DNA of 64,000 nucleotides from Natrialba sp. SSL1. GTDB lineage: Archaea > Halobacteriota > Halobacteria > Halobacteriales > Natrialbaceae. Shown piece by piece: positions 1 through 8,782 of the stretch. The notes under the pieces were generated by a model. That model made no database searches, was not told where the DNA came from, and was given only the letters and a program-made list of their open reading frames with translations. The translations under genes were made by a program, and so were the position numbers. Location of the stretch: contig NZ_MASN01000018.1 in NCBI RefSeq assembly GCF_001861355.1, positions 124,001 through 188,000 on the forward strand, in the 5' to 3' direction. Position 1 is the stretch's first letter, and each line of letters begins with the position of its first letter.

Positions 1-1053
1 AATCTCGAAGTTCAGCGCGTGGTGGCCGCCGAACGGGTCGTTCATGTACTTCGCGCGGGGCATCACCTTCATCACGGCCCACTGGATTTTGTCGAGCTGC
101 CGGCCGGGTGCCTCCTCCAGGGTCGCGTTGACGGCCTTCCGCGGGTCCTCCCAGGTGTCGCCGGGAATCGAGACGCCGTCCAGGTCCTGAATCTCGCGCA
201 GCGCCTCGGACCACTCGTCCGGACTTGGCTGCGGGTGAACGCGGTACATCGCCTCGACGCCGCGGTCCCACATCAGCGTGTGCGTGACGGCCTTGTTGGC
301 CTTGAGCATACACTCCTCGATGATCGTGTGGGCGCGGTCGCGGCTCGGGTTCAGGACGAGCGAGCCGTCTTCCTTGCGCTGTTCGTGCATCCGGTCTGCG
401 ACTTCGTGGACGAGTTTGTTCTCCTCGTGCAGCGGCGCGTCGGGATCGTCGAGTCGGCTCTCGGCCTGCGAGTACGTCAGGCGCTCGTCGGACTCGATGA
501 CCGACTTGTAGATCTCGATGTTCTCGTAGCCGAGGTGCTCCTTGTCCAGGTGCATCTCGACGGTGTGGGCAAAGCGCTCCTCGTTCGGCACGAGCGAGCA
601 AACCGACTCCGCCAGGATCGGCGGCAGCATGTGGATCGTATAGCCCGGCAGATAGACCGTGTTACTGCGCTCGACGGCCTCGTCCCACATCGCCGTCTCC
701 GGGTTGACGTAGTGGGTCACGTCGGCGATGTGCACCCAGAGGACGTACTCGTCCTCGCGCTCTTCGATCGAAAGCGCGTCGTCGAAGTCTTGGGCATCGA
801 TCGGGTCCGTCGTCCAGGTCGTCAGGTCTCGCAGATCTTTTCGGTCGTCGATCCCCTCTGAGATCTCCGATTGGACGTTCTCCGTTCGTGCTTCGGCCTC
901 CTCGAGTACCGCCTCGGGGAACTCGTCCCGAATCTCGAACTTCTCGAAGAGGTCGTCGCGTTTGTTCTCGAGATGGCGAGCGAGGTCCTCCGAGATCTGG
1001 ACGGGACCCTGCCCTTCGGCCGTACCGGCTTCGGCCTGTGCGTCGTCGCTCAT
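1..1053 (-). CDS. RNB-domain exoribonuclease (RNase R/II family), C-terminus outside window
   Basis: A minus-strand frame opens with ATG at 1053 and runs without a stop off the left edge, giving 351 visible residues. Around residues 85-95 it has TDPIDAQDFDDALSI, the aspartate cluster that binds the catalytic metals in RNase II/R enzymes, followed by WVHIADVTHYV, a second conserved RNB block. Such enzymes degrade RNA from the 3' end in the cytoplasm. The N-terminus (MSDDAQAEAG) is short and acidic with no recognisable cold-shock domain, as is common for archaeal members, so it is not a full bacterial RNase R. The missing C-terminus may carry an S1-like domain; that cannot be judged here. The next gene on the left is not visible. 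Confidence 0.85.
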   Translation of the reverse strand, partial: MSDDAQAEAGTAEGQGPVQISEDLARHLENKRDDLFEKFEIRDEFPEAVLEEAEARTENVQSEISEGIDDRKDLRDLTTWTTDPIDAQDFDDALSIEEREDEYVLWVHIADVTHYVNPETAMWDEAVERSNTVYLPGYTIHMLPPILAESVCSLVPNEERFAHTVEMHLDKEHLGYENIEIYKSVIESDERLTYSQAESRLDDPDAPLHEENKLVHEVADRMHEQRKEDGSLVLNPSRDRAHTIIEECMLKANKAVTHTLMWDRGVEAMYRVHPQPSPDEWSEALREIQDLDGVSIPGDTWEDPRKAVNATLEEAPGRQLDKIQWAVMKVMPRAKYMNDPFGGHHALNFEI

Positions 1054-1161
1054 GGCGAGGGGTACGGACGAGAGGGTGAAAGTCGTGTCGGGATCGGGTT
1101 TGGTAGCGAAAGGATGTCGGTATGCCTGCGTATCTGCCACGAGACTCCCTCTTAGACGGTT

Positions 1162-2379
1162 TCAGACGGCCTGTTCTTGGCCGTCTCGACCGCCTTTCCC
1201 CTCCTGGTTGTTCTGCTCATCTCGGCCGTCTCGACCGTCTCGTCCACCCTGTTCGTTCCGTCCACCTCGCTCGTGCGTCGTCGCCACCGGCAGCGTAAAG
1301 GTAAACGTCGCGCCCTCACCCGGTTTAGATTCGACCCAGATACGCCCGTCGTGTCGTTCGACGATACGCTTACACAACGCGAGACCGATCCCCGTTCCGG
1401 AGCGCTCTTCGTGACTATGCAAACGCTGGAACACCTCGAAAATCCGCTCCTGGTCCTCTGCCCTGATACCGATTCCACTGTCATGAATCGAGAGCTGCCA
1501 CTCCGAGTCCGTTCGTTCTGCCGTAATCCTGATCTCCGGGCGCTCTTGCCCGCTGTACTCGATCGCGTTCGAAAGTAAGTTCTGGAACAACTGACGCAAC
1601 TGATCGGCATCGCCCGCCACCGTCGGCAACGACTCCGACTCGATCTGAGCGTCGTGCTCGTCGATCTTCACCTGCAGATCCTGTCTCACGTCCGCGAGCA
1701 CGTCATCCAACTCCGTCGGCGTCAGCGGATCACCCTCCGTGTCGATCCGGGAGTACTCGAGTAGCGCGTCGATCATGCTGCGCATTCGATCCGCGCCGTC
1801 GATGGCGAACGCGAGGAACTCCTCGCCGTCCTCGTCGAACTCGTTGCCGTAGCGCCGTTCGATGAGTTGGAGGTAACTCGAGACCATCCGCAGCGGCTCC
1901 TGGAGGTCGTGGGAGGCGGCGTAGGCGAACTGCTCGAGCGACTGGTTGGACGCTTCGAGCTGTGAGATGTAGTGGAGGAGGTCTTTCGACTGTTCGCGGC
2001 GAACGAGCAGCGAGTTGAGTCGGCGAAAGAGCAGCGTGCGGTCCATCGGCGCGTCGATGATGTCGTCGATGAGGGAGGGTGTTTCGCGCTCGTCGACATC
2101 TGGAAGCGTAATCTGGGGATTGCTGTCGGCCCGACGGATGAGGACGACAGGACAGAAGACGGGGTCGCTTTCGGCGACGCGGTCTTCGAGGGCGGCGTGG
2201 TAGTCCGGGAACGAGTGGTCGTCGACGAGATAGAGGTCGGCCTGTCCGATAGATTGTGTGGTCCTGACCTCGTAGTGGTCCTCGAGGAGTTTGCGGATCG
2301 CCGCGCGGTTTCCCGCCTCGTTGATGAGCAACTGTATCGTGTCGGTCTGGGATCCGGCTGTGGATGTGTTCGAACTCAT
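1162..2379 (-). CDS. Sensor histidine kinase with receiver-like N-terminus
   Basis: This 405-residue protein has a degenerate receiver-like N-terminal domain (about residues 15-125), a short coiled coil, then a HisKA dimerisation domain with the phospho-acceptor histidine in ASHDLQEPLR (H157). An HATPase_c domain follows, with an N-box (NLLSNAIEY), G1 box (DSGIGI) and G2 box (GTGIGLAL). There are no transmembrane helices, so it should be cytosolic. The last ~40 residues are a low-complexity Gly/Arg/Asp/Gln tail encoded by short repeats. It lies 151 bp downstream of a KaiC-like gene on the same strand. Haloarchaeal KaiC-like proteins are often next to such kinases, so they may act in one signalling route; that is an inference. 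No cognate response regulator is adjacent. Confidence 0.88.
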   Translation of the reverse strand: MSSNTSTAGSQTDTIQLLINEAGNRAAIRKLLEDHYEVRTTQSIGQADLYLVDDHSFPDYHAALEDRVAESDPVFCPVVLIRRADSNPQITLPDVDERETPSLIDDIIDAPMDRTLLFRRLNSLLVRREQSKDLLHYISQLEASNQSLEQFAYAASHDLQEPLRMVSSYLQLIERRYGNEFDEDGEEFLAFAIDGADRMRSMIDALLEYSRIDTEGDPLTPTELDDVLADVRQDLQVKIDEHDAQIESESLPTVAGDADQLRQLFQNLLSNAIEYSGQERPEIRITAERTDSEWQLSIHDSGIGIRAEDQERIFEVFQRLHSHEERSGTGIGLALCKRIVERHDGRIWVESKPGEGATFTFTLPVATTHERGGRNEQGGRDGRDGRDEQNNQEGKGGRDGQEQAV

Positions 2380-2530
2380 GTGTGGCCTGTGTGATCTGCG
2401 TCAGTGACTCCCGCTGTCCTTGGTGTGCGTATGCGTATGGTCGTGTATGCTTGGTGAATCCGTGTGTGCGTGTGGTGAGCCGTGTAGAACCCACCCCTCT
2501 CTCGGCTCGGTACGATTCCCTGACGGTGGC

Positions 2531-4003
2531 TCATTTGTATCGGCTTACGTCAGCCGCCCCGCCCGACCGCGGCGTTCCCTGCAGAATACCGTAGAGGCCG
2601 GTTAGTGGTTCGCCGACGCGGATACCGCTACTTTCGATTTCGAACTCTCTCAGGTTGTGCTCGAAGCTACCCGAGCGTTTCTTCAGGACGCCGACGACCT
2701 TCCGCAGGCTGCCGTCCATCTCCACGTAACTCAGGAACATGAGATTGTCCGCGACGTAGCTCAGATTATTACTCGTCGCGTTCGAGATGCCGGTAATCTC
2801 CGAAATTTCGTTCGTGATGAGAACCGTCACGCCCCGGTTCTTGAGGTAGCGGGTAAGCGCGTGAAGCTTTCGGACGAGCATGTCCTCGTTGCCCTGAATC
2901 GAGGTCGTGTAGCCGTCGAGTCCGTCGATCATCACGATATCCGTCTCCCGCTCGTCGACCTCCTGTTTGACCATGTGCGCGAACTCCTCGCCCGAAAGCG
3001 ACCGCGGCTCGATTTCGGTAATCGACAGCGTGTCCTCCTCGCGCATCGACGTGACCGGCATTCCGATCGCCTCGGAACGATGCTCGTAGGTCTCCATATC
3101 CTCCTCGAAGAGGTATACCGCCGATTTCAGCCCGTTTTTCGCCGCCTGTGCGAGAAACTGCGTCCCCGTCGAGGTCTTACCCGCTCCCGTCGGACCGCTG
3201 ATGAACGTCACCGTACGCTTATCGAAGCCGCCGCCGACAAGTTCGTCCAGTCCCTCGATACCGAACTCGAGTTGAATCGATTCGAACGGGTGCTCGTGGC
3301 GCTCGGGGACCAGTTGCGGGAAGATTTCGAGGCCGTTGCCGCGGATCTCCATCCCGTGGTCGCCCTCGCGCTGGCCGAGCGCGCGGTGTTTAGCGACCTT
3401 GATTCGGCGGCCGCCGTCGCCGCGGGTGAGTTCGATGATGCCGTCGCTGAGCGACCGAATTTCGGTGTCGTACTCCTGGTCGGTAGAGGGCGTCGCGGTC
3501 GTGACGACGGTGATCTCGCGCTGTTTGAGAAAGCGCATAAACGCGAGGATGCGCTTTCGGAACTGGTAATCGTTCGCCTCGACGTACCGTAGCTGGGTGA
3601 TAGGGTCGACGACGACCCGGTCGGGGTCGATCTCCCGGATCGCCTCGTGGATATCCTGCGTGTATCGATCCTGTTCGATATCGCTCGGGTCGACCAGATC
3701 GTAGGAGTAGTCTTCGGTGAAGAAATCCGAGTCCGGCCCGAGATCGAGAAATTCCGCGTCCGTAACGTCAATGCCGACCGCATTGCCGTTCGCGATGATC
3801 TCCTCTTTGGACTCCTCGCCGTGAATGAACAGCACCGTCTCGTCGTCGTCCAGTCCTTCCTCGAGGAAGTGCATCCCGAGCAGCGTCTTCCCGGTGCCGG
3901 GCTGGCCGTGAACGAGATACATTCGCCCCGGAACGAACCCGCCATGTAGAATATCGTCGAGGCCATCGACCCCGCTACTCACCGGGGACGTTCGATGTTC
4001 CAT
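2531..4003 (-). CDS. Dual-domain KaiC-like RecA-superfamily ATPase
   Basis: The 490-residue protein is a tandem duplication of the KaiC ATPase domain. The first Walker A is GQPGTGKT (33-40) and the second GPTGAGKT (270-277). Each is followed by a paired-glutamate catalytic motif (HGEES, E63-E64; YLFEED, E300-E301). Length and layout match cyanobacterial KaiC, but no KaiA or KaiB gene is in the window. In the second domain the segment NNLSYVADNLMFL lines up with the KaiC autophosphorylation region: the serine is kept (S415) while the following threonine is tyrosine (Y416). The ATG at 4003 is supported by a TATA-like element 27-35 bases upstream. A histidine kinase follows. The role is probably regulatory rather than a proven clock. 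Confidence 0.92.
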   Translation of the reverse strand: MEHRTSPVSSGVDGLDDILHGGFVPGRMYLVHGQPGTGKTLLGMHFLEEGLDDDETVLFIHGEESKEEIIANGNAVGIDVTDAEFLDLGPDSDFFTEDYSYDLVDPSDIEQDRYTQDIHEAIREIDPDRVVVDPITQLRYVEANDYQFRKRILAFMRFLKQREITVVTTATPSTDQEYDTEIRSLSDGIIELTRGDGGRRIKVAKHRALGQREGDHGMEIRGNGLEIFPQLVPERHEHPFESIQLEFGIEGLDELVGGGFDKRTVTFISGPTGAGKTSTGTQFLAQAAKNGLKSAVYLFEEDMETYEHRSEAIGMPVTSMREEDTLSITEIEPRSLSGEEFAHMVKQEVDERETDIVMIDGLDGYTTSIQGNEDMLVRKLHALTRYLKNRGVTVLITNEISEITGISNATSNNLSYVADNLMFLSYVEMDGSLRKVVGVLKKRSGSFEHNLREFEIESSGIRVGEPLTGLYGILQGTPRSGGAADVSRYK

Positions 4004-4029
4004 GTAGGGTTTGAAAGCACTTGAGTGCC

Positions 4030-4038
4030 ATTAAGTAA
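4030..4038 (-). promoter_or_regulatory. TATA-like box of the KaiC-like gene
   Basis: Read on the minus strand this is TTACTTAAT, centred about 30 bases before the ATG at 4003. The spacing fits a leaderless haloarchaeal transcript and supports the chosen start. Confidence 0.5.
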
Positions 4039-4156
4039 TCGCTTGCGGGTGGGGAAAGAACCCACAGGATACGATAGCGTCACCCCGCCGCCACCTGCCG
4101 TTTTGGGTGAGATCGATCACCACAGATCGACGACCAGTCAATCGAAACCGCGGCGA

Positions 4157-4981
4157 TTACAGCTCGTACGTTTCGCCGTCGAGCGCCAGCGGCTCCGCAA
4201 ACGCATCTTCCGCCGGGTAAAAGTGTGCGACGTGAACCAGCCGCGTTTGCTCGGCACCGAGATCGTCCGCGAGCGCGAGTGCACCCTCGCGCGTCATGTG
4301 TTTGGTTCCGAAGGTCCGCGCTACTCCCTCGCCGTCCTCGTGTCTCCCCCCGATCGGGTGTGCATCACAGAGTTCCGCGGGAACGATCGCATCCGCCAGC
4401 AGCAGGTCGGGATCGGCAAGCACCTCGCGTGAGGCCTGCGGAATCGCATAGCTCGTATCGCCCGACAGCGACAGCTTCGCCCCGGTCTCGGGATCCTCGA
4501 TGGCGAGCCCGTAACAGACGAGCGGCGGATGGTCGACCGGAACGAGCGTCACGTCGAATCCACAGATTCGCGTGGACTCGAGTGGCGTCGTCGGCTGGAC
4601 GGTGACGGCGTCGAGGTAGTCGTAGTCGCCGGCGACGGTTTCGGCGACGCTTTCGCCGGTCGCGGGATCGGTTTCGTCGGCGGCGTAGACGTCGAGCGAG
4701 TCGAAGACGCGAAAGACGTTGCCGAGGCCGTCGAGGTGGTCGAAGTGGATGTGGGAGACGATGGCAGCGTCGGGGAGTGGAACCGACTCGCGCAGGAACT
4801 GGTACCGGAAGTCGGGGCTGAAGTCGACGAGCAGGGACTCGCCGGTGCGGTCGTTCTCGACGTGGACCGAGAAGCGCGTGCGTTCGATATCGCGCTCGCG
4901 GGCGGTTTCGCAGGTGTCACACTCACAGCCGACGGTGGGTGTGCCGGTCGTATCGCCGGTTCCGAGCAGCGTTACGCGCAC
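4157..4981 (-). CDS. MBL-fold metallohydrolase, PhnP-like
   Basis: The protein begins RVTLLGTGDTTGTPTVGC, typical of the PhnP-like branch of the metallo-beta-lactamase fold, and has the metal-binding motif HIHFDHLDG. A Cys cluster GCECDTC near residues 18-24 resembles the structural zinc site of PhnP. Later metal ligands are visible in VPVDHPP, LSGDTSY and VHVAHFYP. PhnP enzymes hydrolyse cyclic phosphodiesters; the substrate here is unknown. The start is the GTG at 4981, where family members begin; an in-frame GTG at 5011 would add ten residues with no family match. It is convergent with nothing and lies between the KaiC-like gene and a small nucleotidyltransferase-like gene, all on the minus strand. 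Confidence 0.85.
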   Translation of the reverse strand: MRVTLLGTGDTTGTPTVGCECDTCETARERDIERTRFSVHVENDRTGESLLVDFSPDFRYQFLRESVPLPDAAIVSHIHFDHLDGLGNVFRVFDSLDVYAADETDPATGESVAETVAGDYDYLDAVTVQPTTPLESTRICGFDVTLVPVDHPPLVCYGLAIEDPETGAKLSLSGDTSYAIPQASREVLADPDLLLADAIVPAELCDAHPIGGRHEDGEGVARTFGTKHMTREGALALADDLGAEQTRLVHVAHFYPAEDAFAEPLALDGETYEL

Positions 4982-5056
4982 GGAGTGGTCACCGAGATTG
5001 GAGTGAAACACCTCGCTCCGGACCGTCCCTGCTCACGGCCGCACGGTCGCCCTCGT

Positions 5057-5503
5057 TCAGACATACGTCTGCCCTTCTGCCAGCGCCTGCTGGATCAACG
5101 GGTGATTCGGTTGCGAGTCGAACCGCTTCGCTGGGATGACGTACACCGAGACGACTGTGCCGTGCTCGATGCCGATCGATTCGCCGAGCGACTCGAGTTG
5201 GCGTTCGATTTCGTCGTCGAGTGCGTCGTCCGCCAGGCCGACCAGGAACTCCAGCGAGGCGTGAATGGGGCGGTCGTTCTGGACGGCATCGCCGAACGCG
5301 ACGAGACGTTCGATCACGTCGCCGTGCTGGGTCTGTGCCTGGCGGGCGAACGCTGCTGCGGGATCGGGAGGAGAACCGGAGTTGGAACCGGCACCGACGC
5401 TCGAAACACGATCCGAGCCGGAACGCGTGACTTGGTTCCGATCGCGACTGCTCCGACCGTCCGCATCGCGGTCCCTGTCCCCGGGTCGTGGCCCATCAGT
5501 CAT
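5057..5503 (-). CDS. Degenerate nucleotidyltransferase (MNT-like) domain protein
   Basis: This is a 148-residue protein whose first ~60 residues are polar and low-complexity. The rest follows the pattern of small haloarchaeal nucleotidyltransferases: a helix then ERLVAFGDAV where catalytic members have a GS motif, LEFLVGLADDAL where they have DxDLLV, then VVSVYVIPAKRF and a closing HPLIQQALAEGQTYV. The catalytic Gly-Ser and Asp-x-Asp residues are absent, so nucleotidyl transfer is unlikely; a binding or regulatory role is an inference. The ATG at 5503 is preferred over 5524 because a TATA-like TTTATG (rc of 5527-5532) lies 24-29 bases upstream. No HEPN partner is visible. Confidence 0.7.
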   Translation of the reverse strand: MTDGPRPGDRDRDADGRSSRDRNQVTRSGSDRVSSVGAGSNSGSPPDPAAAFARQAQTQHGDVIERLVAFGDAVQNDRPIHASLEFLVGLADDALDDEIERQLESLGESIGIEHGTVVSVYVIPAKRFDSQPNHPLIQQALAEGQTYV

Positions 5504-5758
5504 TGCTAGGTCGTTTATCGCCATCGCATAAAGGGTATGCTGATCACCGACACCATGGATCAGGTGTGGTTGATCAAGCGTGGACCTCGGGACCGTGCCA
5601 CTGTCGAAGGGATGTCAGTCACTGGCCGATCAGAAGTTCCATAGCCCTCGACAGGATAATTGGACAAGCAGCCACAGAATGTCACCGATGTGCCGATGAT
5701 GTACTTTCTCCTCCATACAGTGAGAATGATTTTATGAAATGTGCTTCTTTGTCCGATT

Positions 5759-6022
5759 ATGGGAGAAAACGGCACAGCAGTTCCGCGGCTCAACGGCTAT
5801 GGAAAGCTGACCGTCGGGAGCCTCGTAGTCGGTGTCGCGGCGCTGCTGCTTGGCGACTCAGCCTCGCTTGCCGTCTGGTTCGTCGGTCTCGCTGTCGTCT
5901 TTCTGGCCGTCGCGATGTATCGGAATCCGGCCGACGAGCAGGACCGATACCACGGTGACGATACTGGCTCCGGTTCCGAGCGGATCCGTGCAAAAGAAGC
6001 GGTCGACGAGTTCGAGTTGTAA
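5759..6022 (+). CDS. Small two-TM membrane protein
   Basis: An 87-residue protein starting MGENGTAVPRLNGYGKLTVG, with two closely spaced hydrophobic segments (about residues 17-32 and 36-52) and a charged acidic C-terminus ending AVDEFEL. I do not recognise a named family, but short two-helix proteins of this layout are common in haloarchaea. An upstream in-frame GTG at 5741 would add six residues; the ATG is preferred. It is divergent from the preceding gene and convergent with the AAA ATPase. Confidence 0.6.
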   Translation: MGENGTAVPRLNGYGKLTVGSLVVGVAALLLGDSASLAVWFVGLAVVFLAVAMYRNPADEQDRYHGDDTGSGSERIRAKEAVDEFEL

Positions 6023-6099
6023 TGACCGAGCGGTGGTGTCGGCCGTCGAGTCGATTTTGAGTCCGATGCCGACGCGGACTACGGTACGGTCTCGTACAG

Positions 6100-7527
6100 T
6101 CAGTGGTCGTGGCTGTGATCGTGGTCATGGTCGTGGTCGTGACCATGTCCACCATCGCTCGCTGCCCCCTCGATATCGCCACCCGCGACGAGCGCGTCGT
6201 GGTCGCCCTCGATCATATCCATATTCTTCAGGGTATCCCGCTCTTCGAACTCCTCGACAGCATTGAGCAGGTCTTCTTGCGTGAGGGTGGTTCGATCCTC
6301 AGTGAGCGCCTCGAGTACCGCCTCGCGAAGCACCATTCGAAGATCGCTGCCGGTTAGCCCTTCCGTGGCCTCGGCGATGAGTTGTGGATCGAACTCCTCG
6401 ATATCCATCGTACGGGTGATGACCTGCAGAATGTCTGCGCGCATCCCGTAGTCCGGCTTCGGGAAGTTGATGATCTCGTCGAAGCGCCGCCAGGCGGCGT
6501 CGTCTAACTGGTCGGGGTGGTTCGTCGCGCCGATCAGCAACACGTCGTCGTCGATCAGCGAGATGTTGTCGACGGCCTTGAGCAAGGTGTTGACCGCGCG
6601 CTTTAACGCCGCGTGCTCGTCGCTGCGACGAGTCTTGGCGACGAAGTCGAACTCGTCGATAAACAGAATACACGGCGAGAGACGTTTTGCGACCTCGAAC
6701 GTCTTGTCCACGTTCTTTGCCGTCTCACCGAGGTACTGCGAGGTGATCATCGAGAGTTTGACCTCGACGAACGGGAGATCCATGTCCCGTGCGAGCGCCT
6801 GTGCGGTCGAGGTTTTCCCGGTTCCCGGTGGGCCGACGAACAGTAGTTTCCCGATCTCGCGCAGGCCGATCTCCGCGAGGTAGTCGCGGTGTTCGATTGC
6901 CTTCGAAATCTTGTCGATTTCGGCCTCCTGATCGCCCGTTAACACCAGATCGTCGAGCGTGATGTCGACCTCCTCGGGCGCGCGAACGTCGACGAGGTCG
7001 AGCATCTCCTCGTCTTCCTCGGTATCAAAGTACTCCTCGAGAAGGCTGTCGATCCAGACGCGGTCGGCCTGGATCGGTCGGTTGCGCTCGCGGGCCTCCT
7101 CGTGGCTCACGTCGCCGTCGATGGCGTCGTGGTCCGCGAAGTGCTTTGCGAGCGTGGGGTTCTCGTGGAGGCGGTCGGCATCGACACGCTCTGCAAACCA
7201 GGATTCGGCCATCTCCTGTTGTGTCAGTGAGAGCGAGCCGGAGAACTCGTCGCGATCGGTGAACATCAGTTCGGAGACGGCGTCCCACGGCCGGTCGACG
7301 CCGGTTGCCTCGCGCGCGGTACTGTTGGTTGCCGAAAGCGGGCGGCTGATACCGGTGTGACGATGCCGGTTCGGTTCATCCTCCTCATCCTCCTCGTTGT
7401 CGACACCGCCGGTCCAGAAAACCCGGCGGAACGACGGCGGGAGGTCGTTCTCGTCAAGCGTCCTGTCGTCCGAGTACACGCTCGTCGTGAGCAGGAACTC
7501 CACGACATCGAGCGCTGCATCACTCAT
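6100..7527 (-). CDS. AAA+ ATPase with His/Asp-rich C-terminal tail
   Basis: A 475-residue protein. Residues 1-180 are an acidic N-terminal region specific to haloarchaeal relatives. A single AAA module follows with Walker A GPPGTGKT (232-239), Walker B ILFIDEFD (287-294), sensor 1 in IGATNHPDQ (N336) and an arginine finger pair in WRRFD. It is closest to the FtsH/Cdc48/proteasome-activating branch, but no protease domain is attached. The C-terminus, from about residue 459, is a run of alternating His and Asp/Gly (GHGHDHDHDHDHSHDH), a plausible metal-binding tail. ATG 7527 is chosen because TTAAGA lies 25-30 bases upstream; a longer frame to 7764 has no support. The substrate is unknown. Confidence 0.88.
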   Translation of the reverse strand: MSDAALDVVEFLLTTSVYSDDRTLDENDLPPSFRRVFWTGGVDNEEDEEDEPNRHRHTGISRPLSATNSTAREATGVDRPWDAVSELMFTDRDEFSGSLSLTQQEMAESWFAERVDADRLHENPTLAKHFADHDAIDGDVSHEEARERNRPIQADRVWIDSLLEEYFDTEEDEEMLDLVDVRAPEEVDITLDDLVLTGDQEAEIDKISKAIEHRDYLAEIGLREIGKLLFVGPPGTGKTSTAQALARDMDLPFVEVKLSMITSQYLGETAKNVDKTFEVAKRLSPCILFIDEFDFVAKTRRSDEHAALKRAVNTLLKAVDNISLIDDDVLLIGATNHPDQLDDAAWRRFDEIINFPKPDYGMRADILQVITRTMDIEEFDPQLIAEATEGLTGSDLRMVLREAVLEALTEDRTTLTQEDLLNAVEEFEERDTLKNMDMIEGDHDALVAGGDIEGAASDGGHGHDHDHDHDHSHDH

Positions 7528-7551
7528 TCGGTCATCGTACTCACCACACGG

Positions 7552-7557
7552 TCTTAA
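7552..7557 (-). promoter_or_regulatory. TATA-like box of the AAA ATPase gene
   Basis: The minus strand reads TTAAGA 25-30 bases before the ATG at 7527, the expected place for a leaderless transcript. Confidence 0.4.
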
Positions 7558-7663
7558 CAGCGTCGTCACGTCCATCGTGTGTGAGTGACTCCCGACATCG
7601 TCACCCCCAGTCGGACGTCGACTCTCGTTATCACGGCTGTACTGGAACAGCGCCGGCGGACAA

Positions 7664-7725
7664 CGGAGACAAGGATAGGACGGATACCAGGATAGGACGG
7701 AGACAAGGAGACAAGGAGACAACTG
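7664..7725. repeat. Short direct repeats upstream of a stress-protein gene
   Basis: The stretch holds AGGATAGGACGGA twice, 19 bases apart, followed by GAGACAAG-type units of period 8. It lies in the divergent gap between the AAA ATPase and the 7770 universal stress protein gene. No open frame of interest crosses it. Confidence 0.6.
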
Positions 7726-7769
7726 GCGACGGCACAACGATTTTCGTCCCCCGGTGCACACCACTCCGT

Positions 7770-8138
7770 ATGAACGTACTCGTGGGACTCGGCGGGAGCG
7801 ACGAATCGATCAAAACGCTCCGCCAAACCATCGATCGCACGCAGGACGTCGGCGACGACCTCACCATCGCCGTCCTCGAAAAACCCGAATCGAAACGCAG
7901 CCAGGACGAAATGTACGAGGAAGCCACCGACCTGCTCTCCGAGGCCGGCGTCGACGCCGATCTCGTCCGACTCGAGGGCGACCCCGGCAGCGCGCTCGTC
8001 GACCACGCCGAGCAAGGCGAGTTCGACCAGTTGGTCATCGGCGGCGGCACGCTCAGCCCGATGGGGAAGATTCAGCTTGGCCCGATCACCGAGTTCGTCC
8101 TGCTCAACGCCCCAACGACCGTCAAGCTGGTGCGATAA
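7770..8138 (+). CDS. Universal stress protein (UspA family)
   Basis: A 122-residue single Usp domain starting MNVLVGLGGSDES, with the beta1 strand and the alpha/beta fold ending in GKIQLGPITEFVLLNAPTTV, which matches the usual G-x2-G-x9-G-(S/T) ATP-binding loop only loosely. It may therefore be a weak nucleotide binder. Two bases separate its stop from the next gene (GNAT), so the two are probably co-transcribed. Usp proteins are cytosolic and modulate stress survival; no specific partner is indicated. Confidence 0.85.
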   Translation: MNVLVGLGGSDESIKTLRQTIDRTQDVGDDLTIAVLEKPESKRSQDEMYEEATDLLSEAGVDADLVRLEGDPGSALVDHAEQGEFDQLVIGGGTLSPMGKIQLGPITEFVLLNAPTTVKLVR

Positions 8139-8140
8139 CG

Positions 8141-8746
8141 ATGGGGCGCGCGCGACTCTACCCCGACGAGCCGTCGGGACCGTTCCCGTCGCCGCCGTCG
8201 ACTATCGAGGACCGCGAGGGCCGCGACATCGAGATTCGAGCACCCGGCGAACTGACGACCGACCTCGACGCCGTCGTCGAGATGTACGACCAGTTCGACC
8301 CAACCGACCGCGCCCAAGGGATCCCACCGACTGGCGAGGACCGGATTCGAAACTGGCTCGAGACGATCGCCGACGAGAGCGTCAACGTGATCGCACATCA
8401 CAAACCGGATGGTGATATCGATGTCGACAGCAGCGCTGACAGCGACGGCGAGGTCATCGCCCATGCAATGCTCGTCCCCGACGCCGACGACCCCGCGGCA
8501 ATCGAGGACAACGGCGACATCGAGTGGGAACTCGCCATCTTCGTCCTCCAGGACTACCAGCAGGCAGGGATCGGCACCCACCTGCTCAAACACCTGCTCG
8601 GCCACGCCAGCGATGTCGGTATCGAACGCGTCTGGCTCACCGTCGAGCGCTGGAACAACCCCGCAATCGCACTCTACGAACGCGTCGGCTTCGAAGCCTC
8701 CGGCACCGAGAGCTTCGAACAGGAGATGTCGATCCGACTCGAATAA
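8141..8746 (+). CDS. GNAT-family N-acetyltransferase
   Basis: The 201-residue protein has a GNAT core from about residue 28. The acetyl-CoA loop is seen in VLQDYQQAGIGTHLLKHLL (Q/R-x2-G-x-G/A), and the conserved ERWNNPAIALYERVGF closes the fold. The N-terminus is short and proline-rich. Its ATG follows the Usp stop by two bases, indicating an operon. Haloarchaea often pair Usp and GNAT genes, which would fit protein acetylation in stress control, but the acceptor is not identifiable from sequence. Confidence 0.88.
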   Translation: MGRARLYPDEPSGPFPSPPSTIEDREGRDIEIRAPGELTTDLDAVVEMYDQFDPTDRAQGIPPTGEDRIRNWLETIADESVNVIAHHKPDGDIDVDSSADSDGEVIAHAMLVPDADDPAAIEDNGDIEWELAIFVLQDYQQAGIGTHLLKHLLGHASDVGIERVWLTVERWNNPAIALYERVGFEASGTESFEQEMSIRLE

Positions 8747-8782
8747 CCCCTTCGAACAGACCCCTCGTTGTAGCCATACCAA

